A stretch of 64,000 nt of DNA from an uncultured Planctomycetaceae bacterium (GTDB lineage: Bacteria; Planctomycetota; Planctomycetia; Pirellulales; Pirellulaceae): positions 1 through 64,000 of the forward strand of contig CALMEE010000007.1 of NCBI GenBank assembly GCA_937862885.1. The letters run 5' to 3'. This document shows positions 46,923 through 56,306 of this stretch, piece after piece. Position 1 is the first letter of the stretch. Every line of letters starts with the position of its first letter. Below the pieces are notes generated by a model, which was not told where the DNA came from, searched no databases, and saw only the letters and a list, made by a program, of their open reading frames with translations. The position numbers and the translations under genes were made by a program.

Positions 46923-47555
46923 TCAATCAATAAATACAACGTCTTCACCTGAATACAGCCGCGGCGAAACTGCTTCCTCAACGACCTGAGCATCGACATA
47001 CTCGATCATATTCTCCACTTGCATGACGGCTGGAGGAATCGAAGTCGTCGCTTTTCCCGTTTTGGGACAGAAGGCAACCAAGTCACGCAGGGGGCGCTGA
47101 TCCAGCGGAAAACGAAAAGTACTTTGATTCTTGGCCCAAATCGCTGCATCTCGGTTGTAGGGACTTTCTGTGTCAAAATTCTTGTAGCGAATCATGTCCC
47201 ACAACATATTGCACAGCTCATCGAGGGTTAAGCTGGGAACCCAATGCGTTCCGTATCCACCCAAACAGACAACACCGCCCGAGGAGATATTCGGATGAAA
47301 AATCGGAGTCTGCCAAGAAAGTGCGGGAGCCATTCGGGGGTAAGACGCGCTCAGTTCCACAATGACAATGTGCTCTTGGGCGAGCGAAACTTCGTGATGA
47401 TTGATGCGCTGCGCTCCCAATCCGCGAAACACCAGGCGGTACATTTCCGGGGGCGTTCCCTTGGCATCAAAACTGAAGATTGAACTTTCAGATGCTAATG
47501 ACTGCAATGCCCGATGATCAGACATTAGACGCCGAATTCGTGGTGACTTACGCAT
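46923..47555 (-). CDS. E2-like ubiquitin-conjugating enzyme with catalytic Cys
   Basis: 210 residues. UBC-fold core APALSWQTPIFHPNISSGG, with HPN at 87-89 and the catalytic Cys97 at the canonical +8 position (GGVVCLGG). THWVPSLTLDELCNMLWDMI follows, as in eukaryotic E2s after the active site. The region 125-210 is an extension with no recognised domain; the last residues are GEDVVFID, matching the end of the Cys-less E2. It would accept the Ubl from the E1 as a thioester. No RING-type E3 is encoded nearby, so direct transfer to targets, or an unlinked E3, is implied. Confidence 0.86.
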   Translation of the reverse strand: MRKSPRIRRLMSDHRALQSLASESSIFSFDAKGTPPEMYRLVFRGLGAQRINHHEVSLAQEHIVIVELSASYPRMAPALSWQTPIFHPNISSGGVVCLGGYGTHWVPSLTLDELCNMLWDMIRYKNFDTESPYNRDAAIWAKNQSTFRFPLDQRPLRDLVAFCPKTGKATTSIPPAVMQVENMIEYVDAQVVEEAVSPRLYSGEDVVFID

Positions 47556-47683
47556 ATTGAAGTTCGAGTCGAATTGCTTAATAAGAAACCAATCTTATCA
47601 GAATGCAGGATCGCGGAAAACTAATCAGTCAAATCGGCGACGTACCGCATGTCTTTTAGCGCCTGCAAAGTTGACGTCTAAAT

Positions 47684-47974
47684 TCAGCCGGCGACGATCT
47701 CAGGGTAAACAATCAAGTGATCCCCTTCGTTTACGGCCGCTTGTACCAAAGTCTGGTCTTCATGCAGTCGCTTTCCCCCTTCCTTGTGGTCGAGGCTGTA
47801 GCTCATGGGGCGCCCATCTGGTCCAATCACTGGAAGATTCATTTTCGTAATAATGTTTGGCAAAATCCTTTTGACGGTTACCGTATCCGATACAACTGCT
47901 TCAACAGATTTTGCACCAGTTTGATCGAGAAACGTGACGCGTGTTCCTTGACGTGTGGACGGATCAGTGGACAT
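47684..47974 (-). CDS. Ubiquitin-like beta-grasp protein ending in Gly
   Basis: 96 residues. After a short disordered N-terminus, the beta-grasp pattern is visible: RVTFLDQTGAKSVEAVV (hairpin), VKRILPNIITKMNLP (helix), SYSLDHKEGGKRLHEDQTL, and the end strand EGDHLIVYPEIVAG. The C-terminus is a single Gly with no extra tail, so it needs no proteolytic maturation before E1 adenylation. GGAG lies 11 bases before the ATG. First gene of the Ubl-E2-JAB-E1-JAB-E2 run. It recalls YukD-like and Bil-type Ubls. Confidence 0.83.
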   Translation of the reverse strand: MSTDPSTRQGTRVTFLDQTGAKSVEAVVSDTVTVKRILPNIITKMNLPVIGPDGRPMSYSLDHKEGGKRLHEDQTLVQAAVNEGDHLIVYPEIVAG

Positions 47975-48538
47975 TCTATGCTACTCCGCTGTGCTTTTGT
48001 TTATGATGATCTAAAGTCTGGTAGGCTCTGGTAAATTTTCGCGAACAACCACAAATTTTATGGCAAATTCGGATTTTGAATAGTAACTTATCGAAGTTAA
48101 CCGTGAAACATAGGCGTATCCAACCGGAATTCAGGGTGCGCAGCCGACCACAACAGGTTTAGGCCAACTCTCCAATGGTTGCAACAATTCCATGCGACAC
48201 TTGGGCCGCGTTTCCGAATCTTTGGTTGGCTACGTGCCTATTCGTCAAACGCCCGAGAATCTTTGAATTGAATTGGAAAAAAAGTCGACTCTTGGGGAAA
48301 CGATCGCGCAGATACTCAGATTACCTCATCGTCCGGAAAATATGCTCGCATTTTTCGCCCCGGAAAGGCTGCAGCCCTCCATCGGCCACAACTCTATTGA
48401 TCGTGGATATTGCCGCACTGTTGCACTATGAATTTTCGCGCTTGTGAGGGTTGACCCCCAACAATGGCTAATTCGCAACGTAGCGATACGAGTGCGCAAT
48501 TTCGGCTTTGATTCGAGAGGATCGCAAGGAGGATTACA
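47975..48538. other. Intergenic region before the Ubl gene
   Basis: 563 bp between the kinase stop and the Ubl start (both minus). A 90-codon plus-strand frame at 48175 has no recognisable features. Likely holds the promoter of the Ubl unit. Confidence 0.4.
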
Positions 48539-50806
48539 TTAGGTCGCCAATTGGGCTGCTGCTGGTTTCCAGGGAGAAGCCAGTTGCAACGATACGGCAA
48601 TGACGACGGCAACAATCATGCCCCAAGGTTGAGGGAAAAAGAATAACTGTCCCAAAATAACTGCCCAGATCAAACATATCCCTATCGCGAACAAATTAAT
48701 GCGCGATCGTCGTAAGGGGTCCGCATTTTTCCACCAGCGTAACATCAAAAATAGGCTGGCAAAAAATACAACATGCGCAACCAGTTTAGGAACTCCCTCA
48801 GCCGAAAATCGCGATTGCTGAACAATTGAAAAGTTTGCGTCCATTTCGATGGTTTTGCGGTGATTCCAGGATACTTGGATTGCCTCCGAAATACCAAAGG
48901 ATGCGAAGCCGACAATAATTCCCAGGGTCAACATAGCAAAACGGCGTAATACCCATTCTCCCTGCGAATGTTCCCAACTCTTATTGAGGAAGAGGATTCC
49001 CCACGTTGATAAAAGGCAAACCAAGATCAACCATAGGTAAAAACGCCACGTTTCAGGGGTCGGTTCGGAGAGCCCACCGCTAACCAGAAGACCCAATAAA
49101 CCTAGCACGGCACAAGCGAGCGCGGCAACGACAACGGAACCACTCAATTCCGTGATTCGTGTTTTCCAATCTCGTTGCGCCAACTCAGCCCGTCGCTGTA
49201 AGTCTTGCTGCTTGCGGGTTAACCTGGGTTCAGGCTGAGGAGGCGGACTCGTACTTAGTAAGGGTTGCGCGACCACCGCCGATACGACATTTTCTTCCTG
49301 CGACGGCATTGCAGCCATGCGCACCAAGTAGTACACCAGATATAAAAATGCCAAGCCGAGCGTGAGCGGAACCAGCATATCACGACTCATGATCAACGCG
49401 ACGACAACGGCCGCCACAATCAGCACCTTTACCGGCGTTGACACCTTTCCATTGTTCCACCAATCGACCAACTGATAATACCCACCATGCACGGCCCGCG
49501 CGATGGGTTCATCTGGGACTTTCAACGGAATTGTCTTGGCCGTCTCTACCACGACGACATCTTCGACCACACCTGCATTGGCCTGGCTCCAAGATTGTTG
49601 TGCAATCGCTTCATTCGCAGCGGAGAACGGATGATCCTGAACTGGGCCAAATTCAATATCATCGCCGATATACACAACCGGGGGCGCAGCGGACAGAACT
49701 GGCTTGATCGTCTGGTTTCCATAATTCGTAACCGGCGGAATACGTCGTCCAGTTCCAGAATTTAAGTCTTGGACGCGACGGTGCAGACTGGCCGGAACAT
49801 GCTTGAAATTAAGGTCTCCCATCATCTCTTCGACCGACGAATATCGATTGTTCGGATCCTTGGCTAACGAGCGACGAATCACGGGACGAAATGCCATGGG
49901 AACCAGATCCAAGTTTGGATCGGCCGTCAAGTGTTTCATGATGATTTCTTGACTGCTCTCGCCATCGAACGGAACATGCCCGGTCAACAACTCATGCAGA
50001 ATAATGCCCATGGCATAGATGTCGACTTCTTTGCCATAGATGCCTTTGCCAATTTCCGGAGCCATGTAATGAAAGGTACCTACGCTTTCAGTTTGGTTGT
50101 CACGTTGGCTGGACGAGATGAACTTGGAGAGTCCATAGTCACCAATTTTGACAACCTGCTCGTGGTCATCTTGGAAAATGTTACCTGGCTTGAGATCACG
50201 ATGCACAATACCCCGTTCGTGGAGATAGGCTACACCGGCGGCAGCTGAGCTAAACCAGCGATCAACCTCTTCGATTGGCATGCCATGCGGGTGCTGGTTG
50301 ACAGCATCGCGCAGGCTAATGCCAGGAACATACTCCATCACAACCCAGCATTCACCGTTTTCGCACGTGCGAATGTCCCAAAGCGCGATCAAATTCGAAT
50401 GCTTCAAATTGAGGCATTGTCGCACGCCCCGCAATTCAATATCCAAATTTCGTAGAATTCGCTTCAAAGCGACTTCTTTACCTGCATCGCTTATGGCGAA
50501 ATAGACTTCGCCAAATCCACCAAGTCCAATACCTCGTTTAATCGTGTAACCTTCCAGAGGTCGGCTGCCGCTGGAATACATGTATTTGGTGCCTCGAACT
50601 TTCAATAGTTCAGGCGTGCCGTCGACCGTATTCGTTGTTGGCTGTTCGCCACGCTCGACAGAAGGTTGATCGGGTTGTTCGCCATTCGGTTTCAATGGAT
50701 CAGACCTGTTTTGCTTGTTGATAGGTAAGGGCTCTCCACCACCATGCGCGTCGTCGGAAATCTGAGAAGCATCTGGCATCGCATCACCTCGAGAGCCCAT
50801 TTTCAT
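48539..50806 (-). CDS. Ser/Thr protein kinase with polytopic membrane domain
   Basis: 755 residues. A disordered N-terminal 80 residues precede the kinase domain (about 84-335): GIGLGGFGEVYFA, Lys115, HRDLKP (202-207), DYG in place of DFG (223-225), GTFHYMAPE, and VDIYAMGIILHELLTGHVPF. The second half has about eight hydrophobic helices in two groups (from about 457, and from about 560 to 745), with no sensor domain recognised. The gene lies 90 bp after the FHA-like gene and 564 bp before the Ubl gene, all on the minus strand. DYG kinases are usually active. It may phosphorylate components of the Ubl pathway; that is inference from position. Confidence 0.9.
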   Translation of the reverse strand: MKMGSRGDAMPDASQISDDAHGGGEPLPINKQNRSDPLKPNGEQPDQPSVERGEQPTTNTVDGTPELLKVRGTKYMYSSGSRPLEGYTIKRGIGLGGFGEVYFAISDAGKEVALKRILRNLDIELRGVRQCLNLKHSNLIALWDIRTCENGECWVVMEYVPGISLRDAVNQHPHGMPIEEVDRWFSSAAAGVAYLHERGIVHRDLKPGNIFQDDHEQVVKIGDYGLSKFISSSQRDNQTESVGTFHYMAPEIGKGIYGKEVDIYAMGIILHELLTGHVPFDGESSQEIIMKHLTADPNLDLVPMAFRPVIRRSLAKDPNNRYSSVEEMMGDLNFKHVPASLHRRVQDLNSGTGRRIPPVTNYGNQTIKPVLSAAPPVVYIGDDIEFGPVQDHPFSAANEAIAQQSWSQANAGVVEDVVVVETAKTIPLKVPDEPIARAVHGGYYQLVDWWNNGKVSTPVKVLIVAAVVVALIMSRDMLVPLTLGLAFLYLVYYLVRMAAMPSQEENVVSAVVAQPLLSTSPPPQPEPRLTRKQQDLQRRAELAQRDWKTRITELSGSVVVAALACAVLGLLGLLVSGGLSEPTPETWRFYLWLILVCLLSTWGILFLNKSWEHSQGEWVLRRFAMLTLGIIVGFASFGISEAIQVSWNHRKTIEMDANFSIVQQSRFSAEGVPKLVAHVVFFASLFLMLRWWKNADPLRRSRINLFAIGICLIWAVILGQLFFFPQPWGMIVAVVIAVSLQLASPWKPAAAQLAT

Positions 50807-50896
50807 TATTACTCTTAATTATGAACGTTTCGTTTCAGTATTTCGACGGTATATCCGAATTTTCGATTCGGCAAAAAGGTGATTTTGAATTCAAGC

Positions 50897-52507
50897 CTAC
50901 TCGATTCGTTCCAATGCAACCGCCAAGTTTTCCGTATTGATTGCAGAGTTTTCCGAGATTTTCCCAGTTTTCTTGACGGCGATTCCATCAATTGTCATCG
51001 GTGCGTCATACTTGACGTAAAGTCCATCTTTGCGTCGAAAAATAATTAGTGGCCTAAGCAAATCAGGACACACAATGTGACATTTGGGATCGGGACCAAG
51101 GATCAGTGTATCCCCCATGAGTATGATTGCGTCTGACCAACGAGTCGTTCGATGCCTGGAAGCAATTCGCAGGATGGCGGAATTACTCAGCGGATGTGGG
51201 CGATGGAAACGGATGCGGGCCTTGCCTATTTGAATGAGCTGGTTGTCCTCCAACAACGCGTCAGCCTGCAAACATTGACCATCCAATTGAATCCCACCAT
51301 TCGACGTGGCCATCGGATGCAAAACGTAACTCTCGCGAATCCGATTGATTCTGGCTCGATTCGAACCGAGGTCGCCTTGTATCGGAATATCAACTTGCCC
51401 CTGCAAATGCTCTTGTCCGATATCAATGGAATCTTTTGTGCAAACCCAAAAACCTCCGACACCGTCGACCCATAACATGAAGGCCTGGATTTCATGATGA
51501 TCCAAGTCAGTGATCGAAGAGAGTTCGATCTTCATATTGGTTGAACTGCCCACTTGCGTGTCGCAGTTAGCCCGTGAATTGATTTCGGCTTGTGTACCAA
51601 TCAGCTCGATTGGTGTCGCATTACTGGACATTTCCGCTGGGCGAACGAGTCGGTGGCCAGATTGGCCTGAATCAGGGGAAGTTGGATGCTGCTCGGATAC
51701 TAACGTCGCATCGATAAATTTAGGTGACGAGCCAAACTGGATATTGCCGCTCTCTCGACCAATAAACACCTCCTGTTTATGCTCGACAGATGGTTGCGGA
51801 TGAGCGGGTTCATCTGTCGGCGGGCAACGTCGTATGGCATCGACGGCGATTTGATAGTTGGGGGAGATTTGCAGCATGCGGCTAGAGATCTGCCGCACGC
51901 TCGACCAATTTGACTGGTTGATTGCGGAAGCCAGTTTTCCATGCAAGTTGGATAGCTCTGATCGCTGCTCACGCAGCTTTTGAGCCCGGGTCTCCAAGAA
52001 GTCAAGTTTTGGTTTTAAACGCTGAATTTGTTCCAGTTTTTCAGCCGCTTCGATCAGACGCCCCTCGGCGATGCGTTGTTCGACTTGTTGCATTGCGCGG
52101 CAAACTTCCCGAATTTCGTCAACGCGTCGATCAAGGATTCGCCTGGAATCCAAATAAGCAATCGTCCGTGTGGCTTGCACTGGCTTGCCGGCTTCAACAA
52201 ACTGCTCAGCACATTCCACCGTCAGGTCGACCAAGCGCGACTTTTCTTTTGACAATCGGTCCAGCAATTCTGGCCGACAAATCAGACTTGCACGATCCAG
52301 GTTTTCCCATGCTCCCGCAAAATCGCCCATCGACGCGAACCGCTGCGCCTGGCAGGCTAGACCCGTAACCAAACGTTGGATGGTTGAACCGGCATCGCGA
52401 TGCTGTGCTAACTGCTCCGTCAACACAGTATGCACGGCTTGTTGCAGTTGTCCTTCCGCAATGAGCCTATCGACTTTTTTGAGTTTTGCTCGCCACGATT
52501 CAAACAT
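50897..52507 (-). CDS. Helical-repeat protein with two FHA-like domains
   Basis: 536 residues. Residues 1-225 are helical with TPR-like repeats and a coiled segment. A low-complexity linker spans about 230-330. Residues 345-437 follow the FHA pattern (FWVCTKDSIDIGQ, DIPIQGDLGSNRARINR, IQLDGQCL, LLEDNQLIQIGKARIRF), and 445-536 look like a second, weaker FHA (LILGPDPKCHIVCPDLLRPLIIFRR). The usual phosphothreonine-binding residues (GR and SxxH) are not conserved in the first one (GQ and NxxA). It directly precedes the kinase gene, so it probably is that kinase's partner or scaffold. Confidence 0.75.
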   Translation of the reverse strand: MFESWRAKLKKVDRLIAEGQLQQAVHTVLTEQLAQHRDAGSTIQRLVTGLACQAQRFASMGDFAGAWENLDRASLICRPELLDRLSKEKSRLVDLTVECAEQFVEAGKPVQATRTIAYLDSRRILDRRVDEIREVCRAMQQVEQRIAEGRLIEAAEKLEQIQRLKPKLDFLETRAQKLREQRSELSNLHGKLASAINQSNWSSVRQISSRMLQISPNYQIAVDAIRRCPPTDEPAHPQPSVEHKQEVFIGRESGNIQFGSSPKFIDATLVSEQHPTSPDSGQSGHRLVRPAEMSSNATPIELIGTQAEINSRANCDTQVGSSTNMKIELSSITDLDHHEIQAFMLWVDGVGGFWVCTKDSIDIGQEHLQGQVDIPIQGDLGSNRARINRIRESYVLHPMATSNGGIQLDGQCLQADALLEDNQLIQIGKARIRFHRPHPLSNSAILRIASRHRTTRWSDAIILMGDTLILGPDPKCHIVCPDLLRPLIIFRRKDGLYVKYDAPMTIDGIAVKKTGKISENSAINTENLAVALERIE

Positions 52508-52703
52508 TTAACACCGACTGAAAACCTTAATCAATCAATCCGCAGGTCTTGAACAGATATGACGGCCACTTACTGGCTGACTTATAGACTTTTTAGTTGT
52601 CCAGTGCCCGCTGGTATGAACAACCTACTTCACAACCGAATCTTCGCTCTTCCATGTGGCTTGGCCACACGAGCACTTCAAAAATGTAAATCAAAATTGG
52701 CAC

Positions 52704-52737
52704 AAAAAAAGGGCTCAAGCCTCACCAGCCTGAACCC
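52704..52737 (-). terminator. Intrinsic terminator after the coiled-coil gene
   Basis: On the minus strand a hairpin of 11 base pairs with three G-U wobbles (52711-52737; arms GGGTTCAGGCT and GGCTTGAGCCC) is followed by seven T. It lies 27 bp after the stop at 52764, and so separates the coiled-coil gene from the FHA-kinase-Ubl run. Confidence 0.75.
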
Positions 52738-52763
52738 TGTACCATCCACAGGCAAATGTCCAC

Positions 52764-53561
52764 TTATCGTTTAACGAAGCCGGAATCCTGCTTGGTGAAG
52801 TAGATATCAATCTCTTCCAGGATATTTTCGGCATCCAACTCAGCCTCACCGGCCATTGGGATACTGCCTGCGTATGAAGGCGTCAGGGCCAAAAATTCCT
52901 CTTCCACGTCCAAGCGAGCTTTGATTTCGTCAACCATTCGCCGTGTTTGAGAAACTGGGCTGTTGTTGACGGTGATGCTGTTGGATTGCTTCGCGACATC
53001 CAGCATCGTCATGCGAGCTTGCAAGTTTTCGATTTCGAGAGCCAGAGATTGTTTTTCAGCATTCATCTGGTCCAGTTTCGACTTGGTTGACTCCAGATTT
53101 TGGCGCCGAGCATCCAGCATCTGTCCAGTTTTCTGTAGCGTTTCATTAGCCACTTTGAAGTTAGCAAACCGTTTTGCTAAGTCCTCTTTGACATGGCTGG
53201 TAGTGTACTTGCGATTATACGAGACGAAGTGAGTTTCGCCAGACTCGACGTGATTCCGCAATCGCATGATGTTCGCGTGTTGCACGTCCAATTGAGCTTG
53301 TTGCTCGTTGAGGTGCTTCTCAATGTTGGCAATGGCGACTTGTTCTTTCGCGATTTGATGCAGCAATCGTGTCTTCTCTTGTTCAATACTGTTCAATTGC
53401 TTTCGTGCAGCATCGAGCTGGAACTCAACCGGCACATTTTCGTTCACGACATTGCGTGCTCGCTCGAAAGCCGTTTTTGCGTACGGAACCAAGTTTTTGC
53501 CAAATAGAAGAGCCAACAACAAAATGGCTCCTGCGGATACAATAGCGGTTTTTTTGATCAT
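52764..53561 (-). CDS. Membrane-anchored coiled-coil protein
   Basis: 265 residues with AGGAG 12 bases before the ATG. One N-terminal membrane helix (KKTAIVSAGAILLLALLFG) precedes a long coiled coil (about 45-195). The tail has charged helices with VDEIKARLDVEEEF and an acidic end. The shape recalls PspA-like or SMC-like membrane coils, but no family is certain. It has its own terminator, so it is probably a separate unit from the neighbouring cluster. Confidence 0.75.
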   Translation of the reverse strand: MIKKTAIVSAGAILLLALLFGKNLVPYAKTAFERARNVVNENVPVEFQLDAARKQLNSIEQEKTRLLHQIAKEQVAIANIEKHLNEQQAQLDVQHANIMRLRNHVESGETHFVSYNRKYTTSHVKEDLAKRFANFKVANETLQKTGQMLDARRQNLESTKSKLDQMNAEKQSLALEIENLQARMTMLDVAKQSNSITVNNSPVSQTRRMVDEIKARLDVEEEFLALTPSYAGSIPMAGEAELDAENILEEIDIYFTKQDSGFVKR

Positions 53562-54324
53562 GTTTCACTTTCTCCTAATGGAACTGAAATGCCTGTGTTC
53601 GGTGATTTTTTGTAAGCACCTTGCTTACATGCTAGGATCTTCGCCGTAGCGGGTGGATTATTTGGGAAATTCAGACCATTTTTTCTCAAAAATCCGTTCA
53701 CCAGCTATGCCGCTCTCCCTGAAACAGAAGCCCTCGCAGGATCGGCTACACACGCGTACACCGCAGATATGGGCAAAAATACGAAGAATCCTGAGGTTTT
53801 TAAGCCATCTCAAAACGGGATCACTGCCTCGCACGACTCTTGACTTAACCGCCATCGAAAACGAAACCGGGCTTTGCCAGCCCACGACCCAGATATCCGA
53901 ACGTGCACCTGCGAGGTCGATTTCAGTTCGTGACCGTCGAACGACCTAAACACCTTGGTCGATATCATCGGACATCGAGTCCCAAGCCGACCAATTGCTA
54001 AAGTTAAAGAGAATCGGCGTCTGCTGGCATATCAAAGTTCACGTGACAAATCTGACGTCAATGCGATCACAGTTATAACTGCTCGAAGACTTTGAATTTG
54101 AAGTTCATGCGGTATACGAGCGTGATCAAAGTTACGCGAAATTCTTCATGACAATATGGTTTCCCCATGGATTTGGCAAATTCGTGGCCATCGAATAGAA
54201 TGTTTACGTGACGAAATTTTTTGAAGACGTCGAATGTCGCGCCGTTGTTCCGCGTGCAGCATAAAGGTGTCCCCATTAATACAACGAATTTTGATTATCC
54301 AAACGTCGGGTTGGAAGGATTGAT
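53562..54324. other. Intergenic region, nothing recognised
   Basis: About 760 bp between divergent genes. A 67-codon minus frame at 54073-54276 is not supported. A Shine-Dalgarno GGAAGGA lies just before the next gene (54313-54319). Confidence 0.4.
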
Positions 54325-55515
54325 ATGATCAGGTCATTGCAAGCACTGTTTGCCGTTGTTGTAGCCAATTTATGCTTGGCCAATTTCCTTTTGTCTCAGG
54401 TAATCATTGAAGACAGATTACCAGATTCGTCGCGACAAAAATTGGATGAGATGACTTCACGTGGGATTGAGTTCTTGAAATCGACGCAAGCGCCAGACGG
54501 TTCGTTCAGTAAGCATTTAGGGCCGGGATTGACGGCGCTTGCTGCCACGGCAATGTTGTCGAACGGAATCGAAAAGTCAGATAAGAGTGTGCGTAGTGCC
54601 CTCGACTACTTGAAAACGCAGATCAAAGCGAGCGGAGGTATCCATGCCGAGGACTCGCTGTACCGTAGTTACGAAACGTGCATCGCAATTCTTTGTCTTA
54701 CCGAAGCCAACCAGGACGGAGAATTTACGGAAACAATTGAAGCCGCGGACGCCTACGTGCGAAGCCTGCAATGGGGACCGGAAACGGAAACTGATCCTGA
54801 CGACCCTGCCTACGGGGGCTTCGGGTATGGAACCCATCGTCGACCAGATTTGTCGAATACCGCCTATGCAATCGAGGCTCTGCGTGCGGCGGGGGCAAAG
54901 GGTGACGACGAAGCGATTCAACGCGCGATAATTTTCGTTTCCCGCACACAAAATATGCAGTCCCAATTTAATAATACTGAAGCTGCGGACAAAATTGGCG
55001 ACAAAGGATTTTACTATACGCCAGCTGACACTCCCGGTTTGGTCGATTCCGAAAATCGCTTCGGTTCATCCCAGGCAGGCAAAACCGAAACCGGCGGGCT
55101 TCGCAGCTACGGATCGATGACCTATGCGGGGCTGAAGAGCCTGCTGTACGCTGGCGTCACGAAGGAAGACATTCGTGTGCAAGGTGCTGTGGAGTGGATC
55201 AAGCGTAACTACACGTTGGAGCATAACCCGGGCATGGAGTTTGCTGGGCCCAAGAAAGAACTTGATGGGCTGTTTTATTACTACCAAGTATTCGGCAAAG
55301 CATTGGACGCGTTGGGCGTTGATAAACTGGAAGACACGGATGGTGTGGAACACCAATGGCGGGCGGACCTGATTGAAAAGCTGGCTGAATTGCAACAAGC
55401 CGATGGATCCTGGATCAATCAAAGCGCCAGATGGATGGAAGACAATCAACATTTAGTCACCAGCTATGTGTTGTTGGCCCTGGCTTATGCTCGGGAAGAC
55501 GCCGAGAAGAAATAG
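54325..55515 (+). CDS. Exported prenyltransferase/squalene-oxidase repeat protein
   Basis: 396 residues with a signal peptide (about 1-24, MIRSLQALFAVVVANLCLANF). The mature part has alpha/alpha-toroid repeats of the prenyltransferase/squalene cyclase type, with QW-like elements QAPDGSFSKHLGPGLTALA, YGGFGYGTHRRPDLSNTAYAIEAL, and ADGSWINQSARWMEDNQHLVTSYVLLAL. The terpene-cyclase DxDD motif is not seen, so it is more likely a binding or structural repeat protein in the periplasm, common in planctomycetes. Preceded by GGAAGGA. Confidence 0.85.
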   Translation: MIRSLQALFAVVVANLCLANFLLSQVIIEDRLPDSSRQKLDEMTSRGIEFLKSTQAPDGSFSKHLGPGLTALAATAMLSNGIEKSDKSVRSALDYLKTQIKASGGIHAEDSLYRSYETCIAILCLTEANQDGEFTETIEAADAYVRSLQWGPETETDPDDPAYGGFGYGTHRRPDLSNTAYAIEALRAAGAKGDDEAIQRAIIFVSRTQNMQSQFNNTEAADKIGDKGFYYTPADTPGLVDSENRFGSSQAGKTETGGLRSYGSMTYAGLKSLLYAGVTKEDIRVQGAVEWIKRNYTLEHNPGMEFAGPKKELDGLFYYYQVFGKALDALGVDKLEDTDGVEHQWRADLIEKLAELQQADGSWINQSARWMEDNQHLVTSYVLLALAYAREDAEKK

Positions 55516-55721
55516 CTGGTGCCGACCGAACTTGTTCGCAGATGCAATAAAAGTTTTTGAAGTTGCGCGGCTCGGCATTGGGTTACCGCATCGCATCCAT
55601 GCTGATCGCAAGTATTAAGCCATGGCATGGTTTCTCAGCGTTCACCAAACAGAATTTGGGTTGAACCGTTTGCATGGCCAAATTTCTTTCCGGTGATCGT
55701 GTTCATTGGTCTGCGAAAAAA

Positions 55722-56123
55722 TTAGGCTTCTTCGCGGTATCCCAACACGACAAGCAAACAGGGACCGTGGGCGATAACATTCACCCCCGCTTGCCTTGCC
55801 AGTTTTATCGCCGATTCACTCTCCGCGCCGGGTTGCATCCAAATATTGCGAATGCCCAACGCCAAAGCCTCTTGAACGACTTCATCGGTGATTTTTGGTG
55901 GTGTGATGATAGAAATCCCGTCGATTTTTGCTCCGATCGACGTCAAGTTGGGATAGACGGTTAAACCTTCAATCGAGGCAGCATGCGGGTTCACAGGCAC
56001 CACCTGTCGACCATTCTGCAGATAACAACGGAGAACTTTATTCCCATATTTGTTGCGATCGGACGTTGCGCCAATCACGGCAAACAAGGAGCCGGACAAA
56101 AATTGCTGAACATCGCCGTTCAT
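55722..56123 (-). CDS. CoA-binding (YccU-like) protein
   Basis: 133 residues with the CoA_binding_2 Rossmann fold: FAVIGATSDRNKYGNKVLRCYLQNG, VPVNPHAASIEGLTVYPNL, ISIITPPKITDEVVQEAL, IWMQPGAESESAI, and HGPCLLVVLGY. It matches the single-domain homologue of the CoA-binding part of succinyl-CoA synthetase. Its substrate and role are unknown. Divergent from the CoA-transferase gene, with 183 bp between. Confidence 0.9.
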   Translation of the reverse strand: MNGDVQQFLSGSLFAVIGATSDRNKYGNKVLRCYLQNGRQVVPVNPHAASIEGLTVYPNLTSIGAKIDGISIITPPKITDEVVQEALALGIRNIWMQPGAESESAIKLARQAGVNVIAHGPCLLVVLGYREEA

Positions 56124-56306
56124 GGGTTGCTTTCAATTGTACAAGTATGGTTGGGGTCTGGGTTAAGCAAGGCAATCATCAAGATCGCCTTCTTGAACTT
56201 ATCGCTATTCGTTATGATGGAGTCGACGTTGCCATATCCTCAGATAAATGGCGGTCCCTAAATATCGTCTACAGTTTGGTCATTCGCAACAAGAAATCAA
56301 CCTCCG

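Noticed and set aside
48175..48447. 90-codon plus-strand frame between the kinase and the Ubl gene
   Set aside because: No family motif or ribosome site, and it opposes all neighbouring genes.
54073..54276. 67-codon minus-strand frame before the prenyltransferase-repeat gene
   Set aside because: Lacks a start context and any recognisable feature.
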